64,000 nt of DNA. It comes from Gracilimonas mengyeensis. GTDB lineage: Bacteria; Bacteroidota; Rhodothermia; Balneolales; Balneolaceae. Shown here in pieces: positions 52,694 to 62,589 of the stretch. The notes beneath the pieces are model-generated. The model was not told where the DNA came from and made no database searches. It was given only the letters and a program-made list of their open reading frames with translations. The DNA is taken from assembly GCF_900182705.1 (NCBI RefSeq), contig NZ_FXTP01000009.1, forward strand, positions 62,001-126,000, given 5' to 3'. A program made the translations under genes and the position numbers. The number at the start of each line of letters is the position of its first letter. The first letter of the stretch is position 1.

Positions 52694-53638
52694 TCAACTT
52701 GATGCAGCCTTCTCTATGCGGTTTATTAAAGCAGCATAGTAGGCAGGGAAATCATCCTTAAAAGCTTCGATGGGTTCAATAAAAACAGCCTGATAACTTT
52801 CCAGGTCTGCCTGACGAAAACGATCGTACAACTCCCGCGACAACAACTCCAAATTGCCCCGGTAGTTGATTACATTTTTTGAAGCCGGGGATTCATCACC
52901 ATCCTGCAATAAGTATAAGTTCTCAGGTTTTCTGACGGTGATTTTGTCATAGAAAACCGAAGCCTTTGGTTTGTAATGTGAATATTTCTGTCCGGGACTT
53001 TTCGGAGCTTCTTCTTTTTTGTTTTGGGGTGAACCGAATTTGATGCCAATACCCAGAACTTGGCTAATTTCTTCTGCCCCGATTTTACCAGGACGAAGAA
53101 TGGCCGGTACTTCCGAAGTCAGATCCAGCACGGTGGATTCCAATCCCACCTCGGTAGGGCCGCCATCAATTACGGGGAAATCTTTGCCAAAATCTTCATG
53201 AACATGTTCAGCTTTCGTAGGACTGGGCCGACCTGAAGTATTCGCACTGGGAGCAACCAAGGGCCCAGCTTTTCCAATAAACTCCAACGCCAATCCATGA
53301 TTAGGCATTCGAAGTGCTACGGTATCCAGGCCAGCTGTAATGAGATCCAAAACTTCCGACTTTTTATTTAAAACCAGGGTAAGCGGTCCGGGCCAAAAAG
53401 CATCCATCAATTTTTGAGCATTTTGGGAGATATGAGCAGCAAATTGCTCAAGCTGTCTCTCATCTGAGATGTGAACAATCAGCGGGTTGTCAGAAGGACG
53501 GCCTTTGGTTTCAAATACTTTGCGTATGGCTGAAGGATTCCAGGCATCGGCTCCTAAACCATATACCGTCTCCGTCGGGAAGGCCACTACTTCGCCAGAT
53601 TGTATGAGCTGAATGTATGGTTTCAGGTTGTTCTTCAT
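52694..53638 (-). CDS. L-threonylcarbamoyladenylate synthase (Sua5/YwlC type)
   Basis: 314 residues from ATG 53638; the open frame upstream to 53731 covers a spacer. The N-terminal YrdC domain shows VVAFPTETVYGLGADAW, the KxR motif KVFETKGRPSDNPLIVHI, and SANTSGRPSPTKAEHV. A Sua5 C-terminal domain follows from about residue 205, joined by a linker with SPGQKYSHYKPK. It makes threonylcarbamoyl-AMP for t6A37 modification of tRNA. The partner TsaBCDE genes are not in the window. Confidence 0.95.
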   Translation of the reverse strand: MKNNLKPYIQLIQSGEVVAFPTETVYGLGADAWNPSAIRKVFETKGRPSDNPLIVHISDERQLEQFAAHISQNAQKLMDAFWPGPLTLVLNKKSEVLDLITAGLDTVALRMPNHGLALEFIGKAGPLVAPSANTSGRPSPTKAEHVHEDFGKDFPVIDGGPTEVGLESTVLDLTSEVPAILRPGKIGAEEISQVLGIGIKFGSPQNKKEEAPKSPGQKYSHYKPKASVFYDKITVRKPENLYLLQDGDESPASKNVINYRGNLELLSRELYDRFRQADLESYQAVFIEPIEAFKDDFPAYYAALINRIEKAASS

Positions 53639-53941
53639 TGTTGAGTAGTTATAAAGGAAAAATTTTTTCCAAGAGAAGGTGATGTCCGAAACGGGTAGCA
53701 AACCACCACTGTGGTCATTGCTACATCTCACATCCCCCTGTCCCGAATTGTCGGGGGCAAGCTCATTTACGGTCCCTCTTCAAAGAGGGATTTTGCTTAG
53801 TCCGAATTTTTAATCATTTCCAAATTCTTTGATTTTTTCCTCAATTATATCCATAGGTGATTCATTCATCCATTATACTTTCTAAAGTATCTGTTTCAAG
53901 CGTCTCGCTTGGAACAATAAATATTGCTTGGGATGAAAACA
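53639..53941. other. Intergenic spacer between sua5 and mfd with two hairpins
   Basis: About 300 bases without a gene. It holds two hairpins, CCCGA-ATTG-TCGGG at 53743-53756 and TCCCTCTT-CA-AAGAGGGA at 53773-53790, in a GC-richer segment. Confidence 0.55.
53743..53790. repeat. Hairpin doublet near sua5/mfd (REP-like)
   Basis: Two hairpins as described for the spacer. The second is followed by TTTT on the plus strand, so a terminator role cannot be excluded, but neither flanking gene (both on the minus strand) needs one reading that way. The arrangement resembles the dispersed doublets elsewhere in this window. Confidence 0.5.
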
Positions 53942-56900
53942 TCAGGCTGCTACCTCTTCTCCCGAAAGTTCCTTCAGGTATTCAACCGCCGCTTCCATAT
54001 CGGGAATGTCCTGTATGGCAAAGCGTACGGTATCTTTTTTCTGAACCACCTGGAATTTATTTTTTCGGGTCATTTCTAACTTCTCAAGGATGTCCTGGAA
54101 TTTCCCGGAATCGTAAAAGGCATGACCCAACTCGGAATCCTGTTTTGGACAAATCGTCCACATGCGCTCGGCGCGGATCGTTACTTTGGTAAAATAGCAG
54201 CGAGAAGCAAACAGCTTCACTTTGCTGGCCAGAAGCAAATATTTAGCTTCTTTGGGCAGCGGACCAAAACGGTCTTTGATTTCTTCCTGCCAGTCTTCAA
54301 TTTCTTGTTCGGTTTTAGCCTGAGCCAGCTTCCGATAGAGGTTGAGGCGTTCCACATTATCAGAAACATAATCTTTAGGCAGCAGGGCAGTTTCATCGAA
54401 TTCAACAATAGTCTCGGGCAGTTCTACTTCCACTTCCACATCTTCAAAGGTATCACTGAATTCGGATTGCTTGAGTTCTTTCACCGCATCGTTCAGGATT
54501 TTGGTGTACAAGTCAAAGCCAATATCATTGATAAATCCACTTTGTTCGGCGCCAAGGATATCACCGGCTCCGCGGATGTCCAGATCACGCATGGCAATGT
54601 TGAAGCCGGAACCCAGGTCCGAAAACTCTTCCAGTGCCAGCAATCGTTTGCGGGCCTCGGGGCTTAGTGTTCGAATGGGGCTGGTTACCAAATAGCAAAA
54701 GGCCTTCCGGTCCGACCGGCCTACACGTCCGCGCAGCTGGTGCAGCTCTGCAAGCCCAAAGTTGTTGGCCTGGTTGATGATAATAGTATTGGCATTGGCG
54801 ATATCAATGCCGTTCTCTACAATGTTGGTAGAAACCAGTACGTCAAATTTGTGCTGGTAAAAGTCATTGATAATCTTCTCAAGCTGGGCTCCGCTCATCT
54901 GTCCGTGTCCAAAACGAACGCGTATTTCGGGGACGAGGCGGCGAATCATTTCCGCTATTTCCTCGATATTCTTTACCCGGTTATGGATGAAGAAAACCTG
55001 TCCGCCCCGTGATATTTCCTGAAGGATGGCATCCCGGATGAGTTCTTCGTCAAAGCTGTGAATTTCGGTGTACACCGGTTGACGATTGGGTGGCGGCGTG
55101 TTGATTACACTCAGGTCGCGGGCGCCCATCAGGGAGAACTGCAGCGTACGGGGGATAGGGGTAGCGGTAAGGGTAAGAACGTCAACTGATGCGCGGAAGC
55201 TTTTTAATTTTTCCTTGGCAGATACCCCAAAACGCTGCTCTTCATCCACGATAATCAGGCCAAGGTCCTTAAACTTCACATCCTTGGAAAGCAGCCGGTG
55301 GGTGCCGATAACAATATCTACCTCACCATCTTCAAGTTTCTCAATCACTTTCTTCTGTTCTTTAGAAGTCCGAAATCTTGAGAGCGCCTCAATCTTCACC
55401 GGGAATTTTTCCATCCGTTTGATAAAGGTTTTGGAATGCTGCTCCGCCAGAATGGTGGTGGGAACCAGTACGGCTACTTGCTTGTGATCCAGCACTGCTT
55501 TGAAGGCCGCTCGTACGGCAACCTCGGTTTTTCCAAAGCCCACATCCCCGCAAATAAGGCGGTCCATGGGGTGTTCATTTTCCATGTCTTCTTTAACCGA
55601 CACGATTGCATCATGTTGATCCGGCGTTTCCTCAAACTCAAAATTGGCTTCCAGCTCTGTTTGCCATTCGTTGTCTTCAGAGAAAGCATGGGCCGTTTCA
55701 GCCTTCCGCTTGGCATACAGCTTGATGAGCTCACGCGCAATATCCTTAACTTTTTTCTTCGTTTGTGCCTTCTTGCGGGCCCATTCGCCTGATCCCAGTT
55801 TGGTGATCCTCGGAGCCGTGCCCTCTTTGCCTGAATATTTCTGCAGTTTATTCAGGCTGGTCACGTTTACGTACAGGGTGGAATCTTCCTGGTACTGTAG
55901 CACCACCACTTCCTGTTCGGTGTTTTTTACATTGATTTTCTTGAAGCCCATGAACTTTCCGATGCCGTAATCCACGTGCACCACAAAGTCTCCGATACTC
56001 AAATCCTTCAGTTCTTTAAAGGAAATACCGCCATGGAAACGTCGCCGTTTGGTTTTGGGACGATGATAGCGGTTAAATATCTGGTGATCGGTGTACACGG
56101 CCAATCCGCCCGGTTCGTAGATGAAGCCTTCGTGCAAGGATTCTACCACCAGCCGGTAATTGAACTCGTGGTTGGCCTCGCCCAGCAGTTCCTCAAAGCG
56201 ATCATGCTGCCCGTCATTATCACACAAAATAACCGTAGTGAGCTTATTCTTGGTGTTTTTGGTGATGGCTTCGCGCAACAGCTTAAAGTTGCCATGAAAA
56301 TCGGGCTGGGGACGCGCATCCAGTGAAACGGTGTCGTCGCCGCTTTCTGATGCTCCTACATTCCCCACAAACAACTGATGCTTAAATTTGGCCAGTTCTT
56401 CCTGGAAAACCTCCTCGGATAAATACAGCTTTTCGGGTTCTTCCGGCTCTTCTTCGCCATCATATTCCCCAAAAGCTTCTTCGGCTTTTTCGTACTGTTT
56501 GGCGATCTCGGCCAGCACTACTTCGCGGCTGGAGGTGACCATCAGCGCCTCTTCATCAAAATAGGATAGAAAGCTGGATTTGCCTGCCTGGGGTAAATTG
56601 GTTAGATCCGGGATGATACGCGTCTGGTTCAAGAAGGCAATGGATCGCTGGGTTCCAGCATCAAATTCCCGGATGGTATCCAGTTCATCCCCAAAAAATT
56701 CGAGTCGAACGGGGTACTCGCCGGAATACGGAAATATATCCAGGATACCGCCACGGACGGCAAATTCACCGGGTTCATCCACAAAGCGCACGGGATCGTA
56801 ACCCTGATCCACCAACTGCTCCCGAAGCTGTTCCATATCCACTTCGTCGCCTTTTTTAAGCACAATGCTGACTTCATCCAGGGCGGCCGGCGGGGCAATT

Positions 56901-57286
56901 TTCTCCCCAATGGCTTCCACCGAAGTAATCACAATCTTTTTTTCATGATCCTTGATAGCCTGCAAGGCTTCAGAACGCTGCACCAGCAGGGCGGTATCGG
57001 TAAGCTGCTGTCGGTCGTAGGGTTTTTTGTTGGAAGCGGGGAAGAGGATGACGGGATTTTCAGGGGTGATGATATCCAGGTCGGATTTCAAAAACCGGGC
57101 GCCTTCATCATTTTCTGAAATAACCAACAGGGTATCTTTTTTTCTGGAAAGATTCTCCAGAAGGAAACTGTTTAAAGCCCCGATGCTCTTCTTCACATTC
57201 AGGGATTGCTGTTCCTTTACCTGTTCAAAAATCCGGTCAAAGACTTTTGTTTTCTCAAGTTGCTCCTTGATAAAAGAAATGCTCAT
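53942..57286 (-). CDS. mfd: Transcription-repair coupling factor Mfd
   Basis: 1114 residues, near the usual ~1150. The N-terminal UvrB-homology region precedes the RNA-polymerase-interacting domain (FVVHVDYGIGKFMGF, about residue 440). Then come the superfamily 2 helicase motifs, Walker A LICGDVGFGKTEVAVRAAF, DEEQ in IIVDEEQRFGV, TATPIPRTLQFSL, and VGRSDRKAFCYL, and the C-terminal TRCF domain. It displaces stalled RNA polymerase and recruits UvrA. It lies alone as a long transcript in the region. Confidence 0.97.
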   Translation of the reverse strand: MSISFIKEQLEKTKVFDRIFEQVKEQQSLNVKKSIGALNSFLLENLSRKKDTLLVISENDEGARFLKSDLDIITPENPVILFPASNKKPYDRQQLTDTALLVQRSEALQAIKDHEKKIVITSVEAIGEKIAPPAALDEVSIVLKKGDEVDMEQLREQLVDQGYDPVRFVDEPGEFAVRGGILDIFPYSGEYPVRLEFFGDELDTIREFDAGTQRSIAFLNQTRIIPDLTNLPQAGKSSFLSYFDEEALMVTSSREVVLAEIAKQYEKAEEAFGEYDGEEEPEEPEKLYLSEEVFQEELAKFKHQLFVGNVGASESGDDTVSLDARPQPDFHGNFKLLREAITKNTKNKLTTVILCDNDGQHDRFEELLGEANHEFNYRLVVESLHEGFIYEPGGLAVYTDHQIFNRYHRPKTKRRRFHGGISFKELKDLSIGDFVVHVDYGIGKFMGFKKINVKNTEQEVVVLQYQEDSTLYVNVTSLNKLQKYSGKEGTAPRITKLGSGEWARKKAQTKKKVKDIARELIKLYAKRKAETAHAFSEDNEWQTELEANFEFEETPDQHDAIVSVKEDMENEHPMDRLICGDVGFGKTEVAVRAAFKAVLDHKQVAVLVPTTILAEQHSKTFIKRMEKFPVKIEALSRFRTSKEQKKVIEKLEDGEVDIVIGTHRLLSKDVKFKDLGLIIVDEEQRFGVSAKEKLKSFRASVDVLTLTATPIPRTLQFSLMGARDLSVINTPPPNRQPVYTEIHSFDEELIRDAILQEISRGGQVFFIHNRVKNIEEIAEMIRRLVPEIRVRFGHGQMSGAQLEKIINDFYQHKFDVLVSTNIVENGIDIANANTIIINQANNFGLAELHQLRGRVGRSDRKAFCYLVTSPIRTLSPEARKRLLALEEFSDLGSGFNIAMRDLDIRGAGDILGAEQSGFINDIGFDLYTKILNDAVKELKQSEFSDTFEDVEVEVELPETIVEFDETALLPKDYVSDNVERLNLYRKLAQAKTEQEIEDWQEEIKDRFGPLPKEAKYLLLASKVKLFASRCYFTKVTIRAERMWTICPKQDSELGHAFYDSGKFQDILEKLEMTRKNKFQVVQKKDTVRFAIQDIPDMEAAVEYLKELSGEEVAA

Positions 57287-57455
57287 AAATAGCGATTCGC
57301 GGTGTAAAAATATTGCGTTTCAAAGACCTCAAAGATACGCTCTTTTTGAATGAATTGTGAGGAGAAAGAGTGTTGAGTTGTTAGGTTTTAGTTATGAGTT
57401 CAATCAGCATACGGCTCAAAACTAACACCTAAAAACTCACAACTATAACCTATTC

Positions 57456-57824
57456 CTAAATAAACACCAGATATCCAACAGGCAGTAAAAGCAGACTTAC
57501 AATCAACAAAATCAGGCGAAAGCGGGTTTTTACAAATATGGGATGAAAAAAGATACCATAGGTGAGGGGCTTTTCCTCCGTCATCCATTCGTAATAAAAA
57601 TGCCGGTGTACTGAGCCAAGGGCCATGGTAACGTGTCCGTGTAGAATCGTCATCATAAAGGGAATGGCAAAAATGAAGGCCCCGAAATAGGCAAAAAACT
57701 CATTGATTTCCAATAAACGAGCCACATAAAAATAGGGCCAGGCGAACAGCACCATCAGGGGCACGCTAAGGGCCCAGTTGATAAGGGCGATACGCCGGTA
57801 GTTGGATTCATTAAGTTCTGACAT
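57456..57824 (-). CDS. Small membrane protein of unknown function
   Basis: 122 residues with about three to four hydrophobic helices (NWALSVPLMVLFAWPYFYVA, YFGAFIFAIPFMMTILHG, RLILLIVSLLLLPVGYLVFI) and a central HGHVTMALGSVHRHFYYEW region rich in His. Not recognised; the His pattern may be a metal or haem feature but no family is assigned. It is upstream of mfd on the same strand, with alanine dehydrogenase further up. Confidence 0.7.
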   Translation of the reverse strand: MSELNESNYRRIALINWALSVPLMVLFAWPYFYVARLLEINEFFAYFGAFIFAIPFMMTILHGHVTMALGSVHRHFYYEWMTEEKPLTYGIFFHPIFVKTRFRLILLIVSLLLLPVGYLVFI

Positions 57825-57913
57825 CTGTAGTAATTGGAAACGTTGAATTTTGGATTGTGAATGAGTTTTCAGGAAATAATAAATTTAAAATTCAACATTC
57901 CGAATTTAGCATT

Positions 57914-59128
57914 TCATATTTGAGAAGCAATCAGCATTTCGATTTCACGGTAGGGCATGTCGAACATTTCAGCCAGCGACTTTTTGGTGAGATGCTTTTT
58001 GTAGGAATAGGTTCCGTTGCGCAAAGCCACATTTTCCCACAGGCACTGTTTTACTCCACCGGCATCGCCAATGGCCAGCACGTACGGCACCAACACGTTG
58101 TTGAGGGCATAAGTAGCCGTTCGTGCCACTCCGGATGGAATATTGGGGACACAGTGGTGAATGATATCATGCTCAACATATGATGGCTCCGAGTGGGAGG
58201 TAGGCCGGCTGGTAGCCACACATCCGCCATGATCTATCACCGTGTCTACAATTACGCTGCCTGCTTTCATTCCAGCTACCATATCTTCGGTAACCCAGCA
58301 GGGCGAGCGTTCACCTTCGGCCATGGCGGCTCCAATAATCACATCAGCAAATTTTAAGGCTGAACTCAGGTACTGGTGGTTGGCCACAGCCGTAATAATC
58401 CGGCGGTCCAATGCATTTTCCAATCTACGAAGGGCGGCAAGGTCGGTATCCATTACAAAAACCTGGGCTCCATAACCCAGGGCGGTACGGGCGGCATACT
58501 CACCGGTGATGCCGGCTCCCAAAATAACGACTGTTGCCGGCGGAACCCCTGAAATTCCTCCCAGCATAATGCCCTGTCCACCACTCATGCTTTCCAGGTA
58601 GTGGGCGGCAATTTGCATTGCCATTGAACCGGTGATTTCATGCATCATTCGAACAATCGGAAACTCTTTATCTTGCCCGCGGATGTACTCATAGCCAATA
58701 CCCGTGATGGATTTGTCCATGAAAGCTTTCATGTACTCTTTGGTCTGACTGCCGATATGAAGGGCTGAAATAAGAGCCTGCTCAGGTTGCAGGAGTTCCA
58801 GCTCATCATCACTTAGCGGAGCAATTTTCAAAACCAGCTCTGATTTTTTGAATACATCTTCGCTGCTGAGTGCGATTTCTGCTCCGGCATCCGCATATTG
58901 TTGATCCGGGAAATTGGCATTTTCGCCGGCACCCTGTTCAATAAAAATCTCATGTCCGTTGGCTTTTAGAATAGATACGCCACCAGGGGTAAGTGAAATG
59001 CGGCGTTCGTCATTGGAGATTTCTTTTGGTAAGCCAATTTTGAGGGAGACCTCACTTTTGGATCGAATTAAATGTTTCTCCAAGGTTTTTAATCCGATTT
59101 GCTCCGTATCCAGTGGGTTGATATCCAT
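57914..59128 (-). CDS. Alanine dehydrogenase
   Basis: 404 residues, about 30 longer at the N-terminus than typical Ald. The conserved KIGLPKEISNDERRISLTPGGV starts only near residue 31. NAD-binding loop VVILGAGITGEYAARTALGYGAQ (about 205-226), the H and K of the substrate pocket (HEITGSMAMQIAAHYLE) and VDTVIDHGGCV support the Ald assignment. It converts alanine to pyruvate with NAD. Lone gene, minus strand. Confidence 0.92.
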   Translation of the reverse strand: MDINPLDTEQIGLKTLEKHLIRSKSEVSLKIGLPKEISNDERRISLTPGGVSILKANGHEIFIEQGAGENANFPDQQYADAGAEIALSSEDVFKKSELVLKIAPLSDDELELLQPEQALISALHIGSQTKEYMKAFMDKSITGIGYEYIRGQDKEFPIVRMMHEITGSMAMQIAAHYLESMSGGQGIMLGGISGVPPATVVILGAGITGEYAARTALGYGAQVFVMDTDLAALRRLENALDRRIITAVANHQYLSSALKFADVIIGAAMAEGERSPCWVTEDMVAGMKAGSVIVDTVIDHGGCVATSRPTSHSEPSYVEHDIIHHCVPNIPSGVARTATYALNNVLVPYVLAIGDAGGVKQCLWENVALRNGTYSYKKHLTKKSLAEMFDMPYREIEMLIASQI

Positions 59129-59284
59129 ATTCCGCGGGGATTTGGTGAGTTTTTAAAAAGATATGGAATTTGAACCGCGGATGCTTATCTCGGCTTAAAT
59201 ATAAATAAGCTGTTGGTGCTCAACTTCTTCTCGTTATTCGTATGCGTGGATTAGTCAATGTCCATACATCATCGGATGCACTCT

Positions 59285-60583
59285 TTAACGCAAGGAATCC
59301 GGGTTGATTCGGCTTGGTGTTTTTGTTCCTCGTATAATTGGCTTGCAGCTTTTGGCGATTGCGTCTATTGTTTTGCTTACGTGTTCAATGTTGATGGTAT
59401 GAAATTCATCGCTCACGGTATGATAGTCTCGATCCAGATCAATGGGTGTGGTACTGATAGTGTGAGCTGGAACACCAAGACGGGCTAAAGAAGCATTGTC
59501 CGAACGGTAAAACAGATTTTGTGCGGGATACGGGTCGGGGTAAAAGGTAAAGCTGCTGTCGGTTTGTGAAGACTGAAGAATAGAGCCGAGGTCTGATAAT
59601 TCAAAACCGGTGATCCAGGCAGAGTTTGGACCTTCAGAAGAGGGCTTCCCAATCATTTCCATGTTAATCATAGCGATGATTTCTTCTGGATTTATCCTCT
59701 CAGAAAAATATTTTGAGCCAAGACCTCCGTTTTCCTCGGCAGTAAAGGCGGTAAAATAAAGGCTGCGTTCTTGTTTGGGAAGCTGGCTGTAATAACGGGC
59801 CAGCTCAATAATTGCAGCCACTCCCGATGCATTGTCATTGGCACCATTCGCAATAGAATCCCTCCCGGTTGGTGCCGCTATCCCAATATGATCATAGTGT
59901 CCTGAAAATATCACAACCTCGTCTTTTCGTTTTCCTTCGAGCACACCAATTACATTAGCCAGCTCGGTAGCAGAAACCTCATTTTGAAAATAAATTTCAA
60001 AGCGGTTAGCCGTAGCATTTGAAAAGATAAAAATATCGCTTGGTCCCTGATTCAGTTTAAACGTTCGATTCCGGCTTGCAAACCAATTGCGATAGCGGTG
60101 AAACCAGTTTTTGTGATTTTTACTGATGAGAACCAGAGCCGATTGCTCATCGTCGGTTAACTTCCTGAACTCCTTCCTGAAGTCCTCGTCCTGACTTATG
60201 GCCTCTACTTGAACATCTCCTGTTTTCCAATGAATAGTTTCTCCATTTAAAACGCCAAAATAATGTTTGGGTTCAATGATCTCGCCATTTAGCATTACGG
60301 CAGTTGATTCAGGGAGGATAGTATGGATAGTAAATTCCTGAAGAAAATCATCTTCGCCTGGCAAATAGCTTAAGCCGATTTTTTCAAATTCAGAAGAAAT
60401 AATTTTCGCTGCTTCTTTGATTTCCGGACTAAACGCATGGCGCCCCTTCAGCGAATCTGAGCTGAGTGTTTTGATAACACGGGCCACATGGCTTTCCGAT
60501 ATTTTTGCATCTTGTGAAGTGCAAGATATCTGCGACAGAACGATTACAACCGGTATGATTAACCAGAAAAAAGTGCGATTCAT
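59285..60583 (-). CDS. M28-family metallopeptidase (exported)
   Basis: 432 residues. A signal peptide with a lipobox cysteine (IPVVIVLSQISCTS, C21) is followed by M28 zinc ligands: H and D in FSGHYDHIGIA and GANDNASGVAAIIELAR, and paired Glu in FTAEENGGLGSKYF, with a final D/H region in RSDNASLARLGVPAHTI. It is probably an envelope aminopeptidase. Substrate specificity is unknown. Confidence 0.92.
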   Translation of the reverse strand: MNRTFFWLIIPVVIVLSQISCTSQDAKISESHVARVIKTLSSDSLKGRHAFSPEIKEAAKIISSEFEKIGLSYLPGEDDFLQEFTIHTILPESTAVMLNGEIIEPKHYFGVLNGETIHWKTGDVQVEAISQDEDFRKEFRKLTDDEQSALVLISKNHKNWFHRYRNWFASRNRTFKLNQGPSDIFIFSNATANRFEIYFQNEVSATELANVIGVLEGKRKDEVVIFSGHYDHIGIAAPTGRDSIANGANDNASGVAAIIELARYYSQLPKQERSLYFTAFTAEENGGLGSKYFSERINPEEIIAMINMEMIGKPSSEGPNSAWITGFELSDLGSILQSSQTDSSFTFYPDPYPAQNLFYRSDNASLARLGVPAHTISTTPIDLDRDYHTVSDEFHTINIEHVSKTIDAIAKSCKPIIRGTKTPSRINPDSLR

Positions 60584-60722
60584 TGTTGGTAAAGGTCAGG
60601 CGATTTATTTTAACGAATTGCTATTTTAAGCAACCTGAAATAGTGTATTTGAAAAAAAATGATATAAGAGCGTAAACCTCTGTAAAAGAAAATAAAATTC
60701 AGAGAAAGCAATAGGCGAAATT

Positions 60723-61922
60723 TCAGGAAGAAAGCCAGTCGGAAATTTCCAGCCCTTTGGCCTGCAGCCGGTTGGCCAACTTTTTCCCAAAAGCCGAAGC
60801 GGGTGTCAAGAACCCCGCTTTTAGAGTATCCGTTTCCAAAAGATCTGCCAATAGCAGAGCAGATTCACATAGAAAAAATACGGTACTTTTATTACCAGGA
60901 TCTCCCGGATAAAACATTTGCAACCCGGCTTGATTGCCTTTCTCATCCTCTGCAATAGCTTTCAGCTTGAAAAACCCATTTTCGATAGTCTCCTTAGAAG
61001 GACCTTCTCCGGGAGCGGGCATTATTTTTTTCAGCAGGTTTCGAAACCAGGCTTTTGGTCCCAGTGTTTGTAGGGCCGCGAGCAAAAGAGTAGTCCCGAT
61101 GTAGGGTAGTGGATTATATCGTTTACCCAAAAGCGAGTGCTCACTGTAAGAGATACTGTCTGCATAGGGTGTGTTTTTCCTGCGCATTAGTTCTGCAGAT
61201 CTGTATACAACTTTAGTATTGATGGGGCCCATGATGAAGGGCGTGGTCCATCGTCCCATTTTTTTCCGAAAACCGAAATAATGAGCATCTTCTTTTTGAT
61301 GAATCTTTTGCTCGTGATGTTCAAGCAGTACATCCGGCGTATTCATTTTTTTATAGGCACCAGTCTCAAACTTGTTGAGCATGGTAGCGATGGTGCCACC
61401 ATTGAAACCACCTTTAATGCTGTAAAAGCTGGTTATAGAAAGCCGTTTGGGCTGATCAAATTTTTGGCTGAGAAGCATGGTGGTGAGGTCGGCGGGAACA
61501 CTGTCAAATCCTGAAAAAGGGATGAGAGCAGCCCCGTTTTCACGAGCTGTGTCTCCATATTGATCCATCATGTCACGGATAAATTCAGTTTCTCCGGTGA
61601 TATCGAGATAATGAGTACCGTAGTGTGCGCAGGCTTTGATCACCTGTTCTCCATATAGAGAAAAAGGTCCTGCAGTAGTTACAATGATATGCGCCTGTTG
61701 TACTACTTTTTCTACCTGCTCGTAATTCAGGGTATCAACCAGAAAAGTTGCAGACGCGGGAAGGTCCAGCTTCTCGGCCAGCTTTTTTAATTTTTTGGGA
61801 TTACGTGCTGCAATTCCCCAACGCACGGATGAGGGGGCACGATCAAGAAAATACTGCGCGGCTTGCTTCCCCGTAAAACCGGTAGCCCCGATAAGAATAA
61901 TGTCAAAAGGTTTTTGCTCCAT
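60723..61922 (-). CDS. Saccharopine-dehydrogenase-like oxidoreductase (trans-acting enoyl reductase type)
   Basis: 399 residues. The Rossmann loop IILIGATGFTGKQAAQYFLDR sits at the N-terminus. The region TYHLDITGETEFIRD-like YLDITGETEF and PFSGFDSVPADLTTMLL belongs to the saccharopine dehydrogenase C-terminal group, to which mycobacterial trans-acting enoyl reductases belong. Substrate is unknown; a lipid role is possible. It follows the cold-shock gene after a terminator. Confidence 0.85.
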   Translation of the reverse strand: MEQKPFDIILIGATGFTGKQAAQYFLDRAPSSVRWGIAARNPKKLKKLAEKLDLPASATFLVDTLNYEQVEKVVQQAHIIVTTAGPFSLYGEQVIKACAHYGTHYLDITGETEFIRDMMDQYGDTARENGAALIPFSGFDSVPADLTTMLLSQKFDQPKRLSITSFYSIKGGFNGGTIATMLNKFETGAYKKMNTPDVLLEHHEQKIHQKEDAHYFGFRKKMGRWTTPFIMGPINTKVVYRSAELMRRKNTPYADSISYSEHSLLGKRYNPLPYIGTTLLLAALQTLGPKAWFRNLLKKIMPAPGEGPSKETIENGFFKLKAIAEDEKGNQAGLQMFYPGDPGNKSTVFFLCESALLLADLLETDTLKAGFLTPASAFGKKLANRLQAKGLEISDWLSS

Positions 61923-61955
61923 ATCAAAATAAGCTAAAAACTAAAACACATAAAA

Positions 61956-61985
61956 AAACCCGGTCTGAAGATCAGTACCGGGTTT
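61956..61985 (-). terminator. Rho-independent terminator after the cold-shock gene
   Basis: AAACCCGGT pairs with ACCGGGTTT around a 12-base loop. Read on the minus strand, a run of seven T follows. It separates the cold-shock gene from the next gene downstream. Confidence 0.85.
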
Positions 61986-62003
61986 ACATAAAGAAAAATG
62001 AGA

Positions 62004-62213
62004 TTAAGCTAAACGGGAAACGTTAGTGGCACTCAGTCCTTTAGGGGTTTCTTCCACGTCAAACTCAACTTCTTCGCCATCAGCTAAGCCTTCTTCGAAG
62101 CCAAGATTTTCAATGTTGTTGCGGTGCACAAAGATATCTTTTCCACCGTTTTCAGGTTCGATGAATCCAAAACCTTTTTGTGCATCAAACCATTTTATTT
62201 TACCGTATTCCAT
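62004..62213 (-). CDS. Cold-shock protein (CspA family)
   Basis: 69 residues. RNP1 is in KGFGFIEPE and RNP2 in DIFVHRNN, the RNA-binding surface of cold-shock-domain proteins. It would act as an RNA chaperone. Start ATG 62213. A terminator at 61956-61985 follows. The upstream 376-base spacer may hold a regulatory leader. Confidence 0.96.
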   Translation of the reverse strand: MEYGKIKWFDAQKGFGFIEPENGGKDIFVHRNNIENLGFEEGLADGEEVEFDVEETPKGLSATNVSRLA

Positions 62214-62589
62214 AATTTTATTGTTGTATTGGTGCTATTACCTCAGGTTATCCGTTGTGTATAAGCCTGCTGCAACAGCGGTATTAAATGTTAGTTGTAC
62301 AAACTATAGAGGGGAAACAAATACTAAACTCGGAAGGCTAATACTGATTCTTACCATACATTTGCGATTCGTAATATCTGCTTTATTACAATTAATACCA
62401 AATAGATATGTCTACCTATGGCTTTTAGCTGCAATTTTTTCGACAACAGGCTTGTACCATTGGAATAATCTTGGTAGATAGGCTGTTATAAGACACGGTA
62501 TTGGATTTTAAAAATCCAACTTTAATGCGGAATAGAAACTTAGTTTGGAAGATCACGTTATCAAGACGGAATAAATCACTAGCATCTTA
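62214..62589. other. 376-base spacer between divergent cold-shock and protease-like genes
   Basis: No supported gene. The plus-strand open frame here overlaps the cold-shock gene and is a shadow. The spacer is a likely seat of both promoters and of the long 5' leader common for csp genes, but I cannot identify its structure. Confidence 0.5.

Noticed and set aside
62026-62481. Plus-strand frame opposite the cold-shock gene
   Set aside because: It overlaps the clear cold-shock gene on the other strand and shows no domain.
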